Made by a program: the position numbers and the translations under genes
The notes under the pieces: model-generated
Database searches by the model: none
Seen by the model: the letters and a program-made list of their open reading frames with translations, nothing else
What the model was told of the DNA's origin: nothing
Shown here: positions 16,477 to 24,843 of the stretch, piece by piece
Numbering within the stretch: position 1 is the first letter of the stretch
Layout of the letters: each line of letters opens with the position of its first letter
Origin: an uncultured Spartobacteria bacterium
GTDB taxonomy: Bacteria; Verrucomicrobiota; Verrucomicrobiia; Chthoniobacterales; Terrimicrobiaceae
Direction of reading: 5' to 3'
DNA length: 48,526 bases
Assembly: GCA_937960895.1 (NCBI GenBank)
Contig: CALCJD010000030.1
Coordinates: 1-48,526, forward strand

Positions 16477-17013
16477 TCAGGCGCCGGCATTTTCCCCCTC
16501 CTCCGGAGACCGGTGGGTCACCATGCGGTCGTGCACGCGTGACCAGGCCGCCCGGGCGGCGGGGCGGGCCTTGTCCCAGGGCAGACCGGCGCGGTGGCTC
16601 GAATAATCCCGGGCGATGTCCGCCTCCACATCGTCGAACCGTTTGCCGCCGTAGCGGGCATACCCTTCGTAGCCCGCGCGGTAGGCGGGTTCGAAATCCT
16701 CGTATTCCGTGCCTGCCCCGTAGGCCTCGAGGGAATGCCGTTCCCGCCAGTAGGCATCCTCCACGGAGGGGTCAATGCCCTCACCGGTCGTCGTCCGGCC
16801 CAGTATGCCCCCGGCCAGCGCCCCGCCCACCATGCTGCCCCCCGCCATCGCGCCGCCGGGTCCCATGGCGGGCGCGCCCAGGACCGTGGCGGCCATTCCC
16901 CCAATCAGAGCCCCCGCGCCGACAGCCTCGGGAGAAACGGCCGACCGTTCCGTCAAAGGATCCTGATGCCGGGGGTTCGCGGCTCTCTTCTCGTCGGTAT
17001 GGTGTTTTTTCAT
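16477..17013 (-). CDS. Glycine-rich (glycine-zipper-like) protein, unknown function
   Basis: 178-aa protein. The centre (about 35-75) has a long Gly/Ala run (GAGALIGGMAATVLG...GGALAGGILG) able to form a membrane-embedded glycine zipper. The C-terminal half is hydrophilic and aromatic (YWRERH, YRAGYEGYARYGG, WDKARPAARAAW), resembling the tails of stress proteins found in many soil bacteria. There is no signal peptide. The ATG at 17013 was chosen because the upstream extension lies in the promoter-side region of the divergent ketosynthase gene. It is the first gene of the operon with the FAD-Rieske and DUF6766 genes. Confidence 0.72.
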   Translation of the reverse strand: MKKHHTDEKRAANPRHQDPLTERSAVSPEAVGAGALIGGMAATVLGAPAMGPGGAMAGGSMVGGALAGGILGRTTTGEGIDPSVEDAYWRERHSLEAYGAGTEYEDFEPAYRAGYEGYARYGGKRFDDVEADIARDYSSHRAGLPWDKARPAARAAWSRVHDRMVTHRSPEEGENAGA

Positions 17014-17162
17014 ATGAAGAGATTCGTATCCCGCGTCCTTTTTGCGGGTTTCCGTGTTCCCCCCCGGAAGCCCATCCTTCGGAGGGAGCACGAAAATCCC
17101 GCACAAAGTTCTTTCGGCGGCGGCGGCACTGGTCCATCCTCACGCCAGACTCGTACGTCTTG

Positions 17163-18335
17163 ATGCGTATCCCTTTTCCTCCGGTGGGAATCACCGGTTT
17201 CGGTTGTGTCAGTCCCCTGGGCCTCGGACGGGCCGCGACGGAGCAAAGCCTGCGGGCCTCCCGGAGCGGCATCGGACCGGTGCGACTCTTTTCGGTGGAA
17301 GGTTGTCAATCCCGCACCGCCGGACAGGTCGAAGAAGCGCTGACCGAAGAGGCCGTCGCCATCACGCCCCGTACCCGGCGCTGGACCCGGGCCGCCCAGA
17401 TGGTTCTCGTGGCCGCCCGCGAGGCACTGGACGCCCGGCCCGGTTTTGTTCCCGACGCGGTCGTGGTTGGCACCACGAGCGGGGGCATGACACTGGGCGA
17501 GGAATTTTACCGCGCCGCCGTCACCCACACCCGCCTGGCGGCGGCGGCCCGGCGCACCTTCGGCTACCCGCCTCCCCAGCCGGTTTATCTGGCCCTGCGG
17601 GCCCTCGGCATTCGCGCCCCGATCCGCATCGTCTCCAATGCCTGCGCTTCGGGCACCAATGCCATCGGATTGGCCTGTCAGATGATCCGGTCGGGCGCCG
17701 CCCGGCGCGTGCTGGCCGGAGGATATGACGCGATCGCGGAATTGGTCTTTGCCGGATTCGACTGCCTGCGCGCCTCGACTCCGGGCATCTGCCGGCCTTT
17801 CGACGCCGCGCGGGACGGTCTGGTCCTGGGGGAAGGCGCCGCCCTGTTTTGTCTGGAAAGGGAGGACGCCGCCCTGCGCGTCACCGGCTACGGAAGCGCC
17901 GTGGACACCCACCACCTCACCCAGCCTCATCCCAGCGGCACCGGCCCCTTGCGGGCCATGCGGGCGGCCCTCGAATGCGCCGGGCTTGCGCCGGAGGACG
18001 TCGATTACATCAACGCCCATGGCACCGGAACCCCGCTCAACGACGCCAGCGAGGCCCGGGCCCTTCTGGCTCTTTGTCCCCGGACGCCGGTGAGCAGCAC
18101 CAAGGGACTCACCGGACATGCCCTCGGCGCCGCGGGCGCCATTGAGGCGGCCTTCTGCTGCCTTGCGCTGAATGGCGGCTTCCTGCCCGCCAATGTCAAC
18201 TTCTCGCACACCGAGGACGAATTCCCGCTGCAAATCGTGGCCAATGAAAGTCGCCCGGCCGATCTGCGCCACGCGCTCTCCAATTCCTTCGGGTTTGGCG
18301 GGGCCAATGCCACCATCCTTCTTTCGCGGTCATGA
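17163..18335 (+). CDS. Beta-ketoacyl-ACP synthase (FabF-like ketosynthase)
   Basis: 390-aa thiolase-fold ketosynthase performing decarboxylative Claisen condensation on ACP-bound chains. The catalytic set is complete: Cys161 in SNACASGTNA, His287 in NAHGTGTPLND, and Lys314/His319 in TKGLTGHALGAAG. The C-terminal NSFGFGGANA is also present. It overlaps by 4 bases (ATGA) with a second, catalytically dead ketosynthase homologue, a KS-alpha/KS-beta pattern rather than housekeeping FabF. No ACP, malonyl transferase or ketoreductase is adjacent. It is divergent from the glycine-rich protein operon. Confidence 0.92.
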   Translation: MRIPFPPVGITGFGCVSPLGLGRAATEQSLRASRSGIGPVRLFSVEGCQSRTAGQVEEALTEEAVAITPRTRRWTRAAQMVLVAAREALDARPGFVPDAVVVGTTSGGMTLGEEFYRAAVTHTRLAAAARRTFGYPPPQPVYLALRALGIRAPIRIVSNACASGTNAIGLACQMIRSGAARRVLAGGYDAIAELVFAGFDCLRASTPGICRPFDAARDGLVLGEGAALFCLEREDAALRVTGYGSAVDTHHLTQPHPSGTGPLRAMRAALECAGLAPEDVDYINAHGTGTPLNDASEARALLALCPRTPVSSTKGLTGHALGAAGAIEAAFCCLALNGGFLPANVNFSHTEDEFPLQIVANESRPADLRHALSNSFGFGGANATILLSRS

Positions 18336-19342
18336 ATGTTTCCCTTCTTGGCATGGGCTGGACGACGCCGCTGGGACGCGGATTGGACGAGGTTTGCGCC
18401 GCCGTGGAGGCCGGAAAAATCCCGGCCCTTCATCACGAAACCGGCCTCCCCACCGGCAGGACCCTGCCCGTCTTTCGCGTGCCGCCGGAGAGCCTGACCG
18501 ACGTCACCGCCCTGCCCCGCCTGCGCCGCTCGAGCGCCATTTCCCATTTCGCCGTCGCCGCCGCCTGCGATGCCGCCTCGGCGCTGACCGAAGAACAACG
18601 CAAACGCACCGCCCTCGTGTTTGTCTCCACCGACGGCGGAGTGATTTACACCCGGCGTTTTTACAGCGACATCGTGGAACGGGGCCCGGGATCGGGCAGC
18701 CCTCTGCTTTTTCCCGAGACGGTCTATAATGCGCCGGCCAGCCACATCGCAGCCCGTCTGGGTCTGGAAGGCGAGGCGCTGACCCTCGTCGGCGACGCGG
18801 AAGCCGGCTTCGATGCCATTCAAACCGCCTGCGAACTTCTCGCCTGCGGCGATTGCGATTATTGCCTGGTGGCCGCGGCGCAGGAGCTCGACTGGATCAC
18901 CTGCGAAGCCTACTCGAATTGGAAGATCGGATGCTTTGCTTCCGGCGGCGCCACTTTTTCCGAAGGCGGAGCCGCGCTTCTCTTAGGACGTGAACCCGGT
19001 TGCATCGGCGTGCAATTGGTCCCAAGACAACCCGCTTCACCGTCCCTGACCGAACTCGCCGCATCCCTTCCGTCCCCTCCGGACGTGGTCGTTAGCTCAA
19101 ACGCCGGGTCGCCCGCAGGCCTTCGTGAGCAAACCCAACTGCGGAAGATCTTTGCAAAAGGCCTCCATTTCGCGCCGAAACTTTCGTTGGGCGAAGCCCT
19201 GGCCTGCTCGTCGATCCAGCAGGTGATTTTTGCCGCCCTCACCCTTCAAAAATCGAAAAAATCCACTTCCGCGGCATTCGCAACCGGTTTCAATCACAAC
19301 GTTTCCGCACTGTTCTTGACACGCGTCCCCGGACATGCCTAA
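18332..19342 (+). CDS. Ketosynthase-like protein lacking catalytic residues (chain-length-factor-like)
   Basis: 336-aa thiolase-fold homologue, shorter than an active ketosynthase. The position of the nucleophile reads GDAEAGFDA, placing Glu157 where the active cysteine would be. The HGTGT box is replaced by SNAGSPAG, and the KxxxGH box by PKLSLGEALA, so the Cys and both His residues are missing. The C-terminal FATGFNHNVSALFL corresponds to the NSFGFGG end. By position and degeneration it resembles the KS-beta/CLF subunits of type II polyketide, aryl-polyene or related systems, which set chain length in a heterodimer. That role is inferred. Its start overlaps the KS stop. Confidence 0.8.
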   Translation: MNVSLLGMGWTTPLGRGLDEVCAAVEAGKIPALHHETGLPTGRTLPVFRVPPESLTDVTALPRLRRSSAISHFAVAAACDAASALTEEQRKRTALVFVSTDGGVIYTRRFYSDIVERGPGSGSPLLFPETVYNAPASHIAARLGLEGEALTLVGDAEAGFDAIQTACELLACGDCDYCLVAAAQELDWITCEAYSNWKIGCFASGGATFSEGGAALLLGREPGCIGVQLVPRQPASPSLTELAASLPSPPDVVVSSNAGSPAGLREQTQLRKIFAKGLHFAPKLSLGEALACSSIQQVIFAALTLQKSKKSTSAAFATGFNHNVSALFLTRVPGHA

Positions 19343-19431
19343 TCGCAACAGGTGCTCGAAAGGTTTGGCTAACTGACAATGAATCCCAGCTGGAGCAAAC
19401 CCCGGAGGACCGCCCACTGCCTTTCCGAAAA

Positions 19432-20358
19432 ATGAAGCTTGAAACCGTTCCCTTCCACGGCTGGAACCACACTCTGAAACTTTCCAACGATTCCGTGGAA
19501 TTAATGATCACCACGGATGTCGGACCCCGCATCATAAGTTACAAGACCAAGGCCGGCAGCAACATCCTCAAGGTTTACGAGGATCAGCTGGGGTCCGCGA
19601 ACGAAAGGGAATTTCGCATCCGCGGCGGTCACCGTTTCTGGCTGGGTCCGGAGGATGAGGTTCTTAGCTATCACCACGACAACATTCCGGCCAATTACCG
19701 TCGCGACGAATTTTCCAACGAGCTTCTGGTCGAGAGTCTGCAGACGCGTCCGCAGGACATTCGCAAGACCTTGGGCATCGTCCTGTCGGACAGCGGTTCC
19801 CGGGTGACCATCCGCCACACGGCGGCCAATCTGGGCGACCAGGACATCACCCTGGCCACGTGGGGACTGACGGTGATGGAACCCGGCGGATTGGAAATCA
19901 TTCCCCAGCCTCCGCTTGGGGAACATCCGCGGGATCTCAGTCCCAACCGGGGCATGGTGCTGTGGCCCTACACCGACCTTTCCGATCCGCGTTTCACCTT
20001 CGGCCAGAAATACTGGCTCCTTCAGCAGGAGGAAGGTTATCCGCCCACCAAGATCGGGTTGGCGCATCGCGAAAAATGGGTCGCCTACCTGCTCGGCGAC
20101 TCGCTCTTCATCAAGACCTTCGATTACCAGACGAATGCGCAATATCCGGACGGCGGCTGCAATTTTGAGACGTTCACCAACTCCGAGATGATTGAGATCG
20201 AGAGTCTGGGACCGCTGACCACCCTGCGTCCCGACGAGGTCGTTTCCCACGTCGAAAACTGGTATCTCTTCCCGCTCACGGAGGAGATGCAGATCGAGTC
20301 GGAGGAACTTCTCTCCGAGTGGATTGCGCCGTTCCTCGCCCGCACGCATCTCGGATGA
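19432..20358 (+). CDS. DUF4380-like protein, probable mutarotase-type fold
   Basis: 308-aa beta-rich protein. The N-terminus (LSNDSVELMITTDVGPRIISY, about 16-36) and RGGHRFWLGPED (about 64-75) match the DUF4380 family, which resembles galactose-mutarotase folds. The function is unknown, with carbohydrate binding or processing a reasonable guess. No signal peptide is present. The stop overlaps the start of the downstream lipoprotein gene (ATGA at 20355), so the two are probably made together. Confidence 0.75.
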   Translation: MKLETVPFHGWNHTLKLSNDSVELMITTDVGPRIISYKTKAGSNILKVYEDQLGSANEREFRIRGGHRFWLGPEDEVLSYHHDNIPANYRRDEFSNELLVESLQTRPQDIRKTLGIVLSDSGSRVTIRHTAANLGDQDITLATWGLTVMEPGGLEIIPQPPLGEHPRDLSPNRGMVLWPYTDLSDPRFTFGQKYWLLQQEEGYPPTKIGLAHREKWVAYLLGDSLFIKTFDYQTNAQYPDGGCNFETFTNSEMIEIESLGPLTTLRPDEVVSHVENWYLFPLTEEMQIESEELLSEWIAPFLARTHLG

Positions 20359-20816
20359 GAATCCTCTGTCTTGCCGCGCTTGGCGCCCTGGCCCTGACCG
20401 GCTGCGAAACAATTGCCCCGGAGGCGGCGAGCCGTGCCGCCATGAACGAGGCCATTCGCGCCGAGCCTCCCGGGAACTATTTCATCGGGCGGCGGATGTA
20501 TAAACGGGACTACAAGGTGTGGGGTTGGGTCCGCGAACCCGGGAAACCTTGGAAAACCGCCAAGCTCGTCATGCTGAACGAACAGCGCATGCTCGCACCG
20601 GATCGGGCCGGCGGCCGGATCGGTTCGGACAACGGCTACGAATACAAACTCACCGGCTATTTCTCGGGCGCGACGGTTTACGAACCGGCCAGCGACGGAT
20701 TTTATCCGGAATTCGTTCTCGAAGGCGCCGAGGTGCGGGCGGTGAACCCGCCCAACATCTACATCCAGAAACGCCAGAACCAGCCCGAAGTGCGACTGCT
20801 CCAGCCGCCGGCGTAG
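20355..20816 (+). CDS. Small lipoprotein, unknown function
   Basis: 153-aa protein with a lipoprotein signal: MRILCLAALGALALTGC puts the lipidated cysteine at position 17. The mature part contains YFIGRRMYKRDYKVWGWVREPG and a closing FVLEGAEVRAVNPPNIY segment, which looks like a small beta-rich domain. No named family is recognised. The start overlaps the DUF4380 stop. The protein would be anchored in the inner or outer membrane. Confidence 0.82.
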   Translation: MRILCLAALGALALTGCETIAPEAASRAAMNEAIRAEPPGNYFIGRRMYKRDYKVWGWVREPGKPWKTAKLVMLNEQRMLAPDRAGGRIGSDNGYEYKLTGYFSGATVYEPASDGFYPEFVLEGAEVRAVNPPNIYIQKRQNQPEVRLLQPPA

Positions 20817-21033
20817 TCACCGGGGGGAAAGAAACCCCTCGCCGGGACGCGGACGTTTGGGGATTCAGTCATGTGCGCTCCCCCCAAGGGTCCGGGGAAT
20901 CCACGTCCCGTCCCTGCCTGGCGGGACAATCCCGCCGCGTCCGTGGGGAATCCCCTGAGTCGGTCCCGTTTCAGGCCGTCGGAAAATCCGATGAAAATTC
21001 CGGGCGGCGGATACGGCGTTCCCCGGGTCTTCC

Positions 21034-22713
21034 CTACCCTTCGGGCTGCGGTTCCTGACGGGCCGGGGCGGGGGCGGGCGCCGCGGCCGAGGACCGGTTC
21101 CTTCGACGCGCGGGGGCCGGAGTGAACGTGTAGCCGATTGCGCTGAGGTGACTGTTGATCCGGCGGAAGTTGTCGAGAATGTCCAGAAAATAGGCGCTGG
21201 CGGCAATGGAGCCGGCGTCGGCGTGCCGCAGCCGCTCGTAGTGATGTTTTTGCGCCAGACGGCACCATTCGTTGAGATCTTCCTTTCCGGCCAGAAACGC
21301 CCTGGCCTGAGTCCCCCCGCGGTTCGCCAGCAGGCTCTGGGCGACATTAAACCGGGTCATGACCCGCTCATAAAGCTCGCACAGGGCGTCGTATTCGGCA
21401 TCAGGCAGCCAGACACCCTCCGCCGTCTGTTTTTGCAGGATGTCGCACAGATTCTTGTCGATGATGTCCCCGATGGACTCAAGGTCGTTGGAGAAGGTCA
21501 GCAGGGCGAGTTGCCAGCGTGTTTCCTCCTCCGTGAGTCCCTCCCGGATCTTGCTCAGGTAATCCTTGATGGCGCGGTAATACTGGTCCACCCGGTCATC
21601 CTCATTCTGCACACGCAGGACCAGATTCAGATCCCGCACCGAATATCCCTTCCAGAAAAACTGGAGCATCTGCTTGGTGCGGTCGGCCATGAGCAGCGTT
21701 TCGCGGGTGGCATTCGCCAGGGCCAGCGACGGGCTCTCCAGAGCCTGGTCTTCCAGATAGGTTTCCGTGGCCGGCAAACCGACGCCCGTTTCCGGCGGCA
21801 CAATCATCAACCGGACCAGTCGGGTCACCGGCCCGACCAAGGGGACAAAAATCAGGCCCGTCAGCAGGTTGAACCCCGTATGGAACAGCGCGATCTCCCG
21901 GGGCAACGATCCGGGCAGGTGACGGAACATCGCATCCGCAATGGACGGAATGAAGAGGAACGGCAGGGCCACGAGAAGCTTGGCGAGCAGATTGGCCGTC
22001 GCCAGACGCTTGCCTTCGAGGGTGGACCAGCCCGCCGCCAGCGCCGTGAGACCGACGCCGATGTTGGCCCCCAGCACCCAGGGAACCAGCAACTCCGCAC
22101 TGAAGAGGCCGCTTGCGCTGAGACCGATGGCAAAACCGATGCTTGCCGTCGAGCTCTGCACAAACACGGTCATTCCGGCAACGAACAGAAAGGCCAGAAG
22201 CGGATGGCCTGCAAACAACCGCACCCATTCCCGGCTCTCCGGGTGGGTGCTCAGCACCGCGGACCCCTCTCCGATCAGCTTCATCGCCAGGAAAATGAAT
22301 CCGAGGGACAGCAGACACTGGCCGATGCCGCGAAGGACCTCGCGATTCAAAAATTGAAATCCAAACACCCCGGCCAGGATGAAAAGGCCCGCGTAGTCCT
22401 GGATGTGAAACGCCATCAACTGCACGGTGACCGTGATGCCCACGTTGGTGCCCAGCAGCACCGCCAGCATGCGCTCGGCGGTCAGCTGCCCGGCATTCAA
22501 CATCTGCAGGGTGATCAATGAAAGCGCCGTCGAGGAGGGAGCCAGCGTTCCCACCACCGTGCCCGACGCAAAGGCCTTCCAACGCCGCTGGGTCATGCGG
22601 GACAGCCAGGCGACCAGTTTTCCACCAAACAGGCGGTCCAACCCCTTGCGCAAAAAGCGGACGCCAAAAATCGTGAGGGCGATGCCTCCCGCAATTTGAT
22701 AAAAAGCCATCAT
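21034..22713 (-). CDS. Na/Pi cotransporter family protein with PhoU-like C-terminal domain
   Basis: 559-aa protein. The membrane part (about 1-310) carries two Na/Pi cotransporter repeats; repeat 2 has the QSSTA motif (FVQSSTASIG), while repeat 1 reads APSSTA with Gln changed to Pro. Residues about 340-530 are helical and PhoU-like (DDRVDQYYRAIKDYLSKI, NDLESIGDIIDKNL). The tail is Ala/Pro-rich. Family members move phosphate with sodium; the PhoU-like domain suggests regulation by phosphate status. The start is a double ATG (22713 and 22710) preceded by GGTG. A perfect 28-bp palindrome ends 10 bp upstream of it. Confidence 0.9.
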   Translation of the reverse strand: MMAFYQIAGGIALTIFGVRFLRKGLDRLFGGKLVAWLSRMTQRRWKAFASGTVVGTLAPSSTALSLITLQMLNAGQLTAERMLAVLLGTNVGITVTVQLMAFHIQDYAGLFILAGVFGFQFLNREVLRGIGQCLLSLGFIFLAMKLIGEGSAVLSTHPESREWVRLFAGHPLLAFLFVAGMTVFVQSSTASIGFAIGLSASGLFSAELLVPWVLGANIGVGLTALAAGWSTLEGKRLATANLLAKLLVALPFLFIPSIADAMFRHLPGSLPREIALFHTGFNLLTGLIFVPLVGPVTRLVRLMIVPPETGVGLPATETYLEDQALESPSLALANATRETLLMADRTKQMLQFFWKGYSVRDLNLVLRVQNEDDRVDQYYRAIKDYLSKIREGLTEEETRWQLALLTFSNDLESIGDIIDKNLCDILQKQTAEGVWLPDAEYDALCELYERVMTRFNVAQSLLANRGGTQARAFLAGKEDLNEWCRLAQKHHYERLRHADAGSIAASAYFLDILDNFRRINSHLSAIGYTFTPAPARRRNRSSAAAPAPAPARQEPQPEG

Positions 22714-22722
22714 TTCACCACG

Positions 22723-22750
22723 CCAATTGTGACAAATTCGTCACAATTGG
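22723..22750. promoter_or_regulatory. Perfect 28-bp palindrome before the Na/Pi transporter start
   Basis: Two perfect 11-bp arms, CCAATTGTGAC and GTCACAATTGG, flank AAATTC. The centre resembles a CRP/FNR half-site pair (TGTGA/TCACA), but the spacing is 8 rather than 6. It lies 10 bp upstream of the minus-strand ATG, so it could be a repressor operator over the transcription start or an mRNA hairpin next to the ribosome binding site. Confidence 0.7.
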
Positions 22751-22798
22751 CACGGAAAGAATCTTTCATGTTTCTTGATGTCGCAATGGGAACCCTCC

Positions 22799-22841
22799 AA
22801 AAAGTTCGCAGGCCGCCAACGCGAATGCGTTGACGGCCTGC
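22799..22841 (-). terminator. Rho-independent terminator for the catalase-b561 operon
   Basis: On the minus strand a 15-bp stem with one mismatch (arms 22841-22827 and 22822-22808, loop of 4) is followed by GAAC and TTTTT. It lies about 155 bp after the stop of the cytochrome b561 gene and insulates it from the Na/Pi transporter downstream. Confidence 0.85.
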
Positions 22842-22896
22842 GTGTTCCCCCCAGAACGGCGCTGATCATGCCACAGCCCGGACGAAGTGCAAGAGG

Positions 22897-22918
22897 TTTT
22901 TCAAAATTTTTTGAAAAA
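22897..22918. repeat. AT-rich palindrome TTTTTCAAAA-TT-TTTTGAAAAA
   Basis: Perfect 10-bp arms around two bases, made only of A/T apart from one C and one G, in a GC-rich genome. It lies between the b561 stop and the GC-rich terminator hairpin. It may be a protein-binding site, a first weak terminator or a bent DNA segment. Confidence 0.5.
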
Positions 22919-22996
22919 TTTATCGATCCGCCCGGCGCTGCCCTCCAGCTGGGCCGCTCAAGCGGCGGGGCGCCGGCAACTTTCCGGAACTGCGCC

Positions 22997-23551
22997 TTAC
23001 CGCTTCGTCTTTCGAGCCGGCCACAGGGCCATACGGTCCAGCAGCCGGTCGCGAACAATCAGCGTGTGAAACAACACGGCGCCCACGTGAGCCAGAATGA
23101 CCGCAAAAAGCAGCCACGCGAGGACCGTGTGCGCGTGGCGCAGAAAGGCATAGAGCATCGGATGCGGCGGCAGGATCGGCGGGAGGTGGAACGAGCCAAA
23201 CATCACAATGGGATAATGGCCCGCCGACAGCATCCCCCACCCCACGAGCGGCAGCGCAATCATGAGGGCGTAAAGGAGCCTTTCGGACCAGGAAGCGATC
23301 CGTCGTTCCGTCCCCGACATGGTGGGCGGAAAGGGCGGCAGCTTGGTCAGTCGCCGATTGATGAGGCGAATGATGGCGAGGACGAGGACGGCCATGCCCA
23401 GCGGGCGGTGAATGGCCACGAGCCGGCTGTAATCGGCCAGCGAGGCCACCATGGAGACCCCGATGAAAAGCATGGCGAGGATCATCACGGCCATCAGCCA
23501 GTGCAAAATTCGGGACAGTATGGCAAAACGGGGACGGGGGGCGGAGTCCAT
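22997..23551 (-). CDS. Cytochrome b561 family membrane protein
   Basis: 184-aa four-helix membrane cytochrome. Heme-ligand histidines are visible in ILHWLMAVM (His17), AIHRPLG (His48) and the late helices RHAHTVLAW and ILAHVGAVLFH. Members carry electrons from quinol across the membrane. The start is 2 bp after the stop of the catalase-like peroxidase, a recurring pairing that suggests the cytochrome supplies electrons to, or works next to, the peroxidase. A terminator follows. Confidence 0.9.
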   Translation of the reverse strand: MDSAPRPRFAILSRILHWLMAVMILAMLFIGVSMVASLADYSRLVAIHRPLGMAVLVLAIIRLINRRLTKLPPFPPTMSGTERRIASWSERLLYALMIALPLVGWGMLSAGHYPIVMFGSFHLPPILPPHPMLYAFLRHAHTVLAWLLFAVILAHVGAVLFHTLIVRDRLLDRMALWPARKTKR

Positions 23552-23553
23552 GA

Positions 23554-24639
23554 CTATCTCCCGGTTTCGGCGGTCGACACCGCGCTGGGTTCCTTGGGTT
23601 CGCCTTCGCGTCGGGTGAAGGACTGCGAATAGGCCGCCGCCCGGGCGCTGAGCAGCGGATCATCGGAAAGGGCCACCCCGGAGGGAATGAGGGTGGGATC
23701 AAAATTGATGTCACGCGCGGGACTGACCTCCTCGCTTTCGATCGCCTCAACCACCAGCACACCGACATCGACTTTTTGCCGGCTGTCCGGCCACGGGATC
23801 GTCGCATCGCCGGTGGGATCGCCGGGTTCCCCCAGGGTGACCTGCAAGCGCCATCGCTGCGGCCCCTGGCGCACCGCGGCGATAAGGGCGTCGAACAGAT
23901 AGTTTTTGTCGGTCTTTTCCGGATCGGAGGTTTCGTTGGGCCGGAAAGGTTGCTCGGGAATCATCGCCCACCGCACCGGAGTGCGCCGTCCCTGACCGTC
24001 GACGAAATAAAAGGCGCTCAAACCAAAGTAGGTGGCGTCGGCAAATCCGGAGGAAACCGCCCTCGCCTGAATCAGGGGCAGAGCCTTGGCGGAGGCCGGA
24101 TGCGCGGCGACGAAGGACTTCATTTTTTCCGGATCGACCTTGCCGGTTTCCGGGTCCGGGGCGGAGGCCAGCAGCAACTCGCGAAACTGCCCGACGTTTT
24201 GCACGGGAAAGACCGGCAGATCAATCATGGCCATGCGCCATTCCTCGCCATTGGGAAGCTGAAACAACACGGCCAGGGCCCGCACCGCCCCGGGAGAATC
24301 CGCGGCATACGGCTGCCCCCCGCCCAAAGAAAACCTTCCGATGACCGGAACGCGGCCGGCGGGAAAAAGGGCGGCCTTCGAATAGCGGGCGCCCTGTCCG
24401 TTGCTTTCAAAATAACCGCGAAAGCAGACTCCCTTGGCATGATTGCGGCGGAATCCGGAATGGACGCCGTTGAGCTGCTCGAAGGTATTGATCATTCCGG
24501 CGGGCGTCAGTTTTTGCGGAGTGAACCAGCCGGCCTGATACAGAAAGAGTCCCGCAGCCCCGCCCAGGAGGACAAGAATGAGAACCAGTCGGAAAATCAG
24601 CGCCGGCGGAGAGAGGGAGCGGTCGATGGTGGGGAACAT
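23554..24639 (-). CDS. Membrane-anchored catalase-related peroxidase (SrpA-like)
   Basis: 361-aa heme peroxidase of the catalase fold, smaller than true catalases (about 480 aa or more). A single N-terminal membrane helix (about 14-35) is followed by the distal histidine in RRNHAKGVCFRG (His67) and the proximal heme ligand Tyr337 in ARAAAYSQSF. These proteins use peroxide to oxidise small substrates, probably in the periplasm given the anchor. It is the first gene of an operon with cytochrome b561. The upstream 204 bp is shared with divergent ychF. Confidence 0.9.
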   Translation of the reverse strand: MFPTIDRSLSPPALIFRLVLILVLLGGAAGLFLYQAGWFTPQKLTPAGMINTFEQLNGVHSGFRRNHAKGVCFRGYFESNGQGARYSKAALFPAGRVPVIGRFSLGGGQPYAADSPGAVRALAVLFQLPNGEEWRMAMIDLPVFPVQNVGQFRELLLASAPDPETGKVDPEKMKSFVAAHPASAKALPLIQARAVSSGFADATYFGLSAFYFVDGQGRRTPVRWAMIPEQPFRPNETSDPEKTDKNYLFDALIAAVRQGPQRWRLQVTLGEPGDPTGDATIPWPDSRQKVDVGVLVVEAIESEEVSPARDINFDPTLIPSGVALSDDPLLSARAAAYSQSFTRREGEPKEPSAVSTAETGR

Positions 24640-24843
24640 GGCGACGTGGGGTTGCGATTAAGACAAGCAGGAATCAGGCCAATGGGCGACCTCATTCGGA
24701 GGGATCCGGAAGGGTGATCCGGCGAAGGGGGGACCCATCCTCTGACCGGCGGACGCAACATCCTCCAAACCGCTTCTTCCGGACGCGGGCCGAACGCAAA
24801 AGCGCATCGCGCATTTGACACCGGAAGAGTCCGACCCTAGACG

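Noticed and set aside
22723..22750. Classical CRP/FNR site
   Set aside because: TGTGA and TCACA are 8 rather than 6 bases apart, so the spacing does not fit CRP; kept only as an unassigned palindrome.
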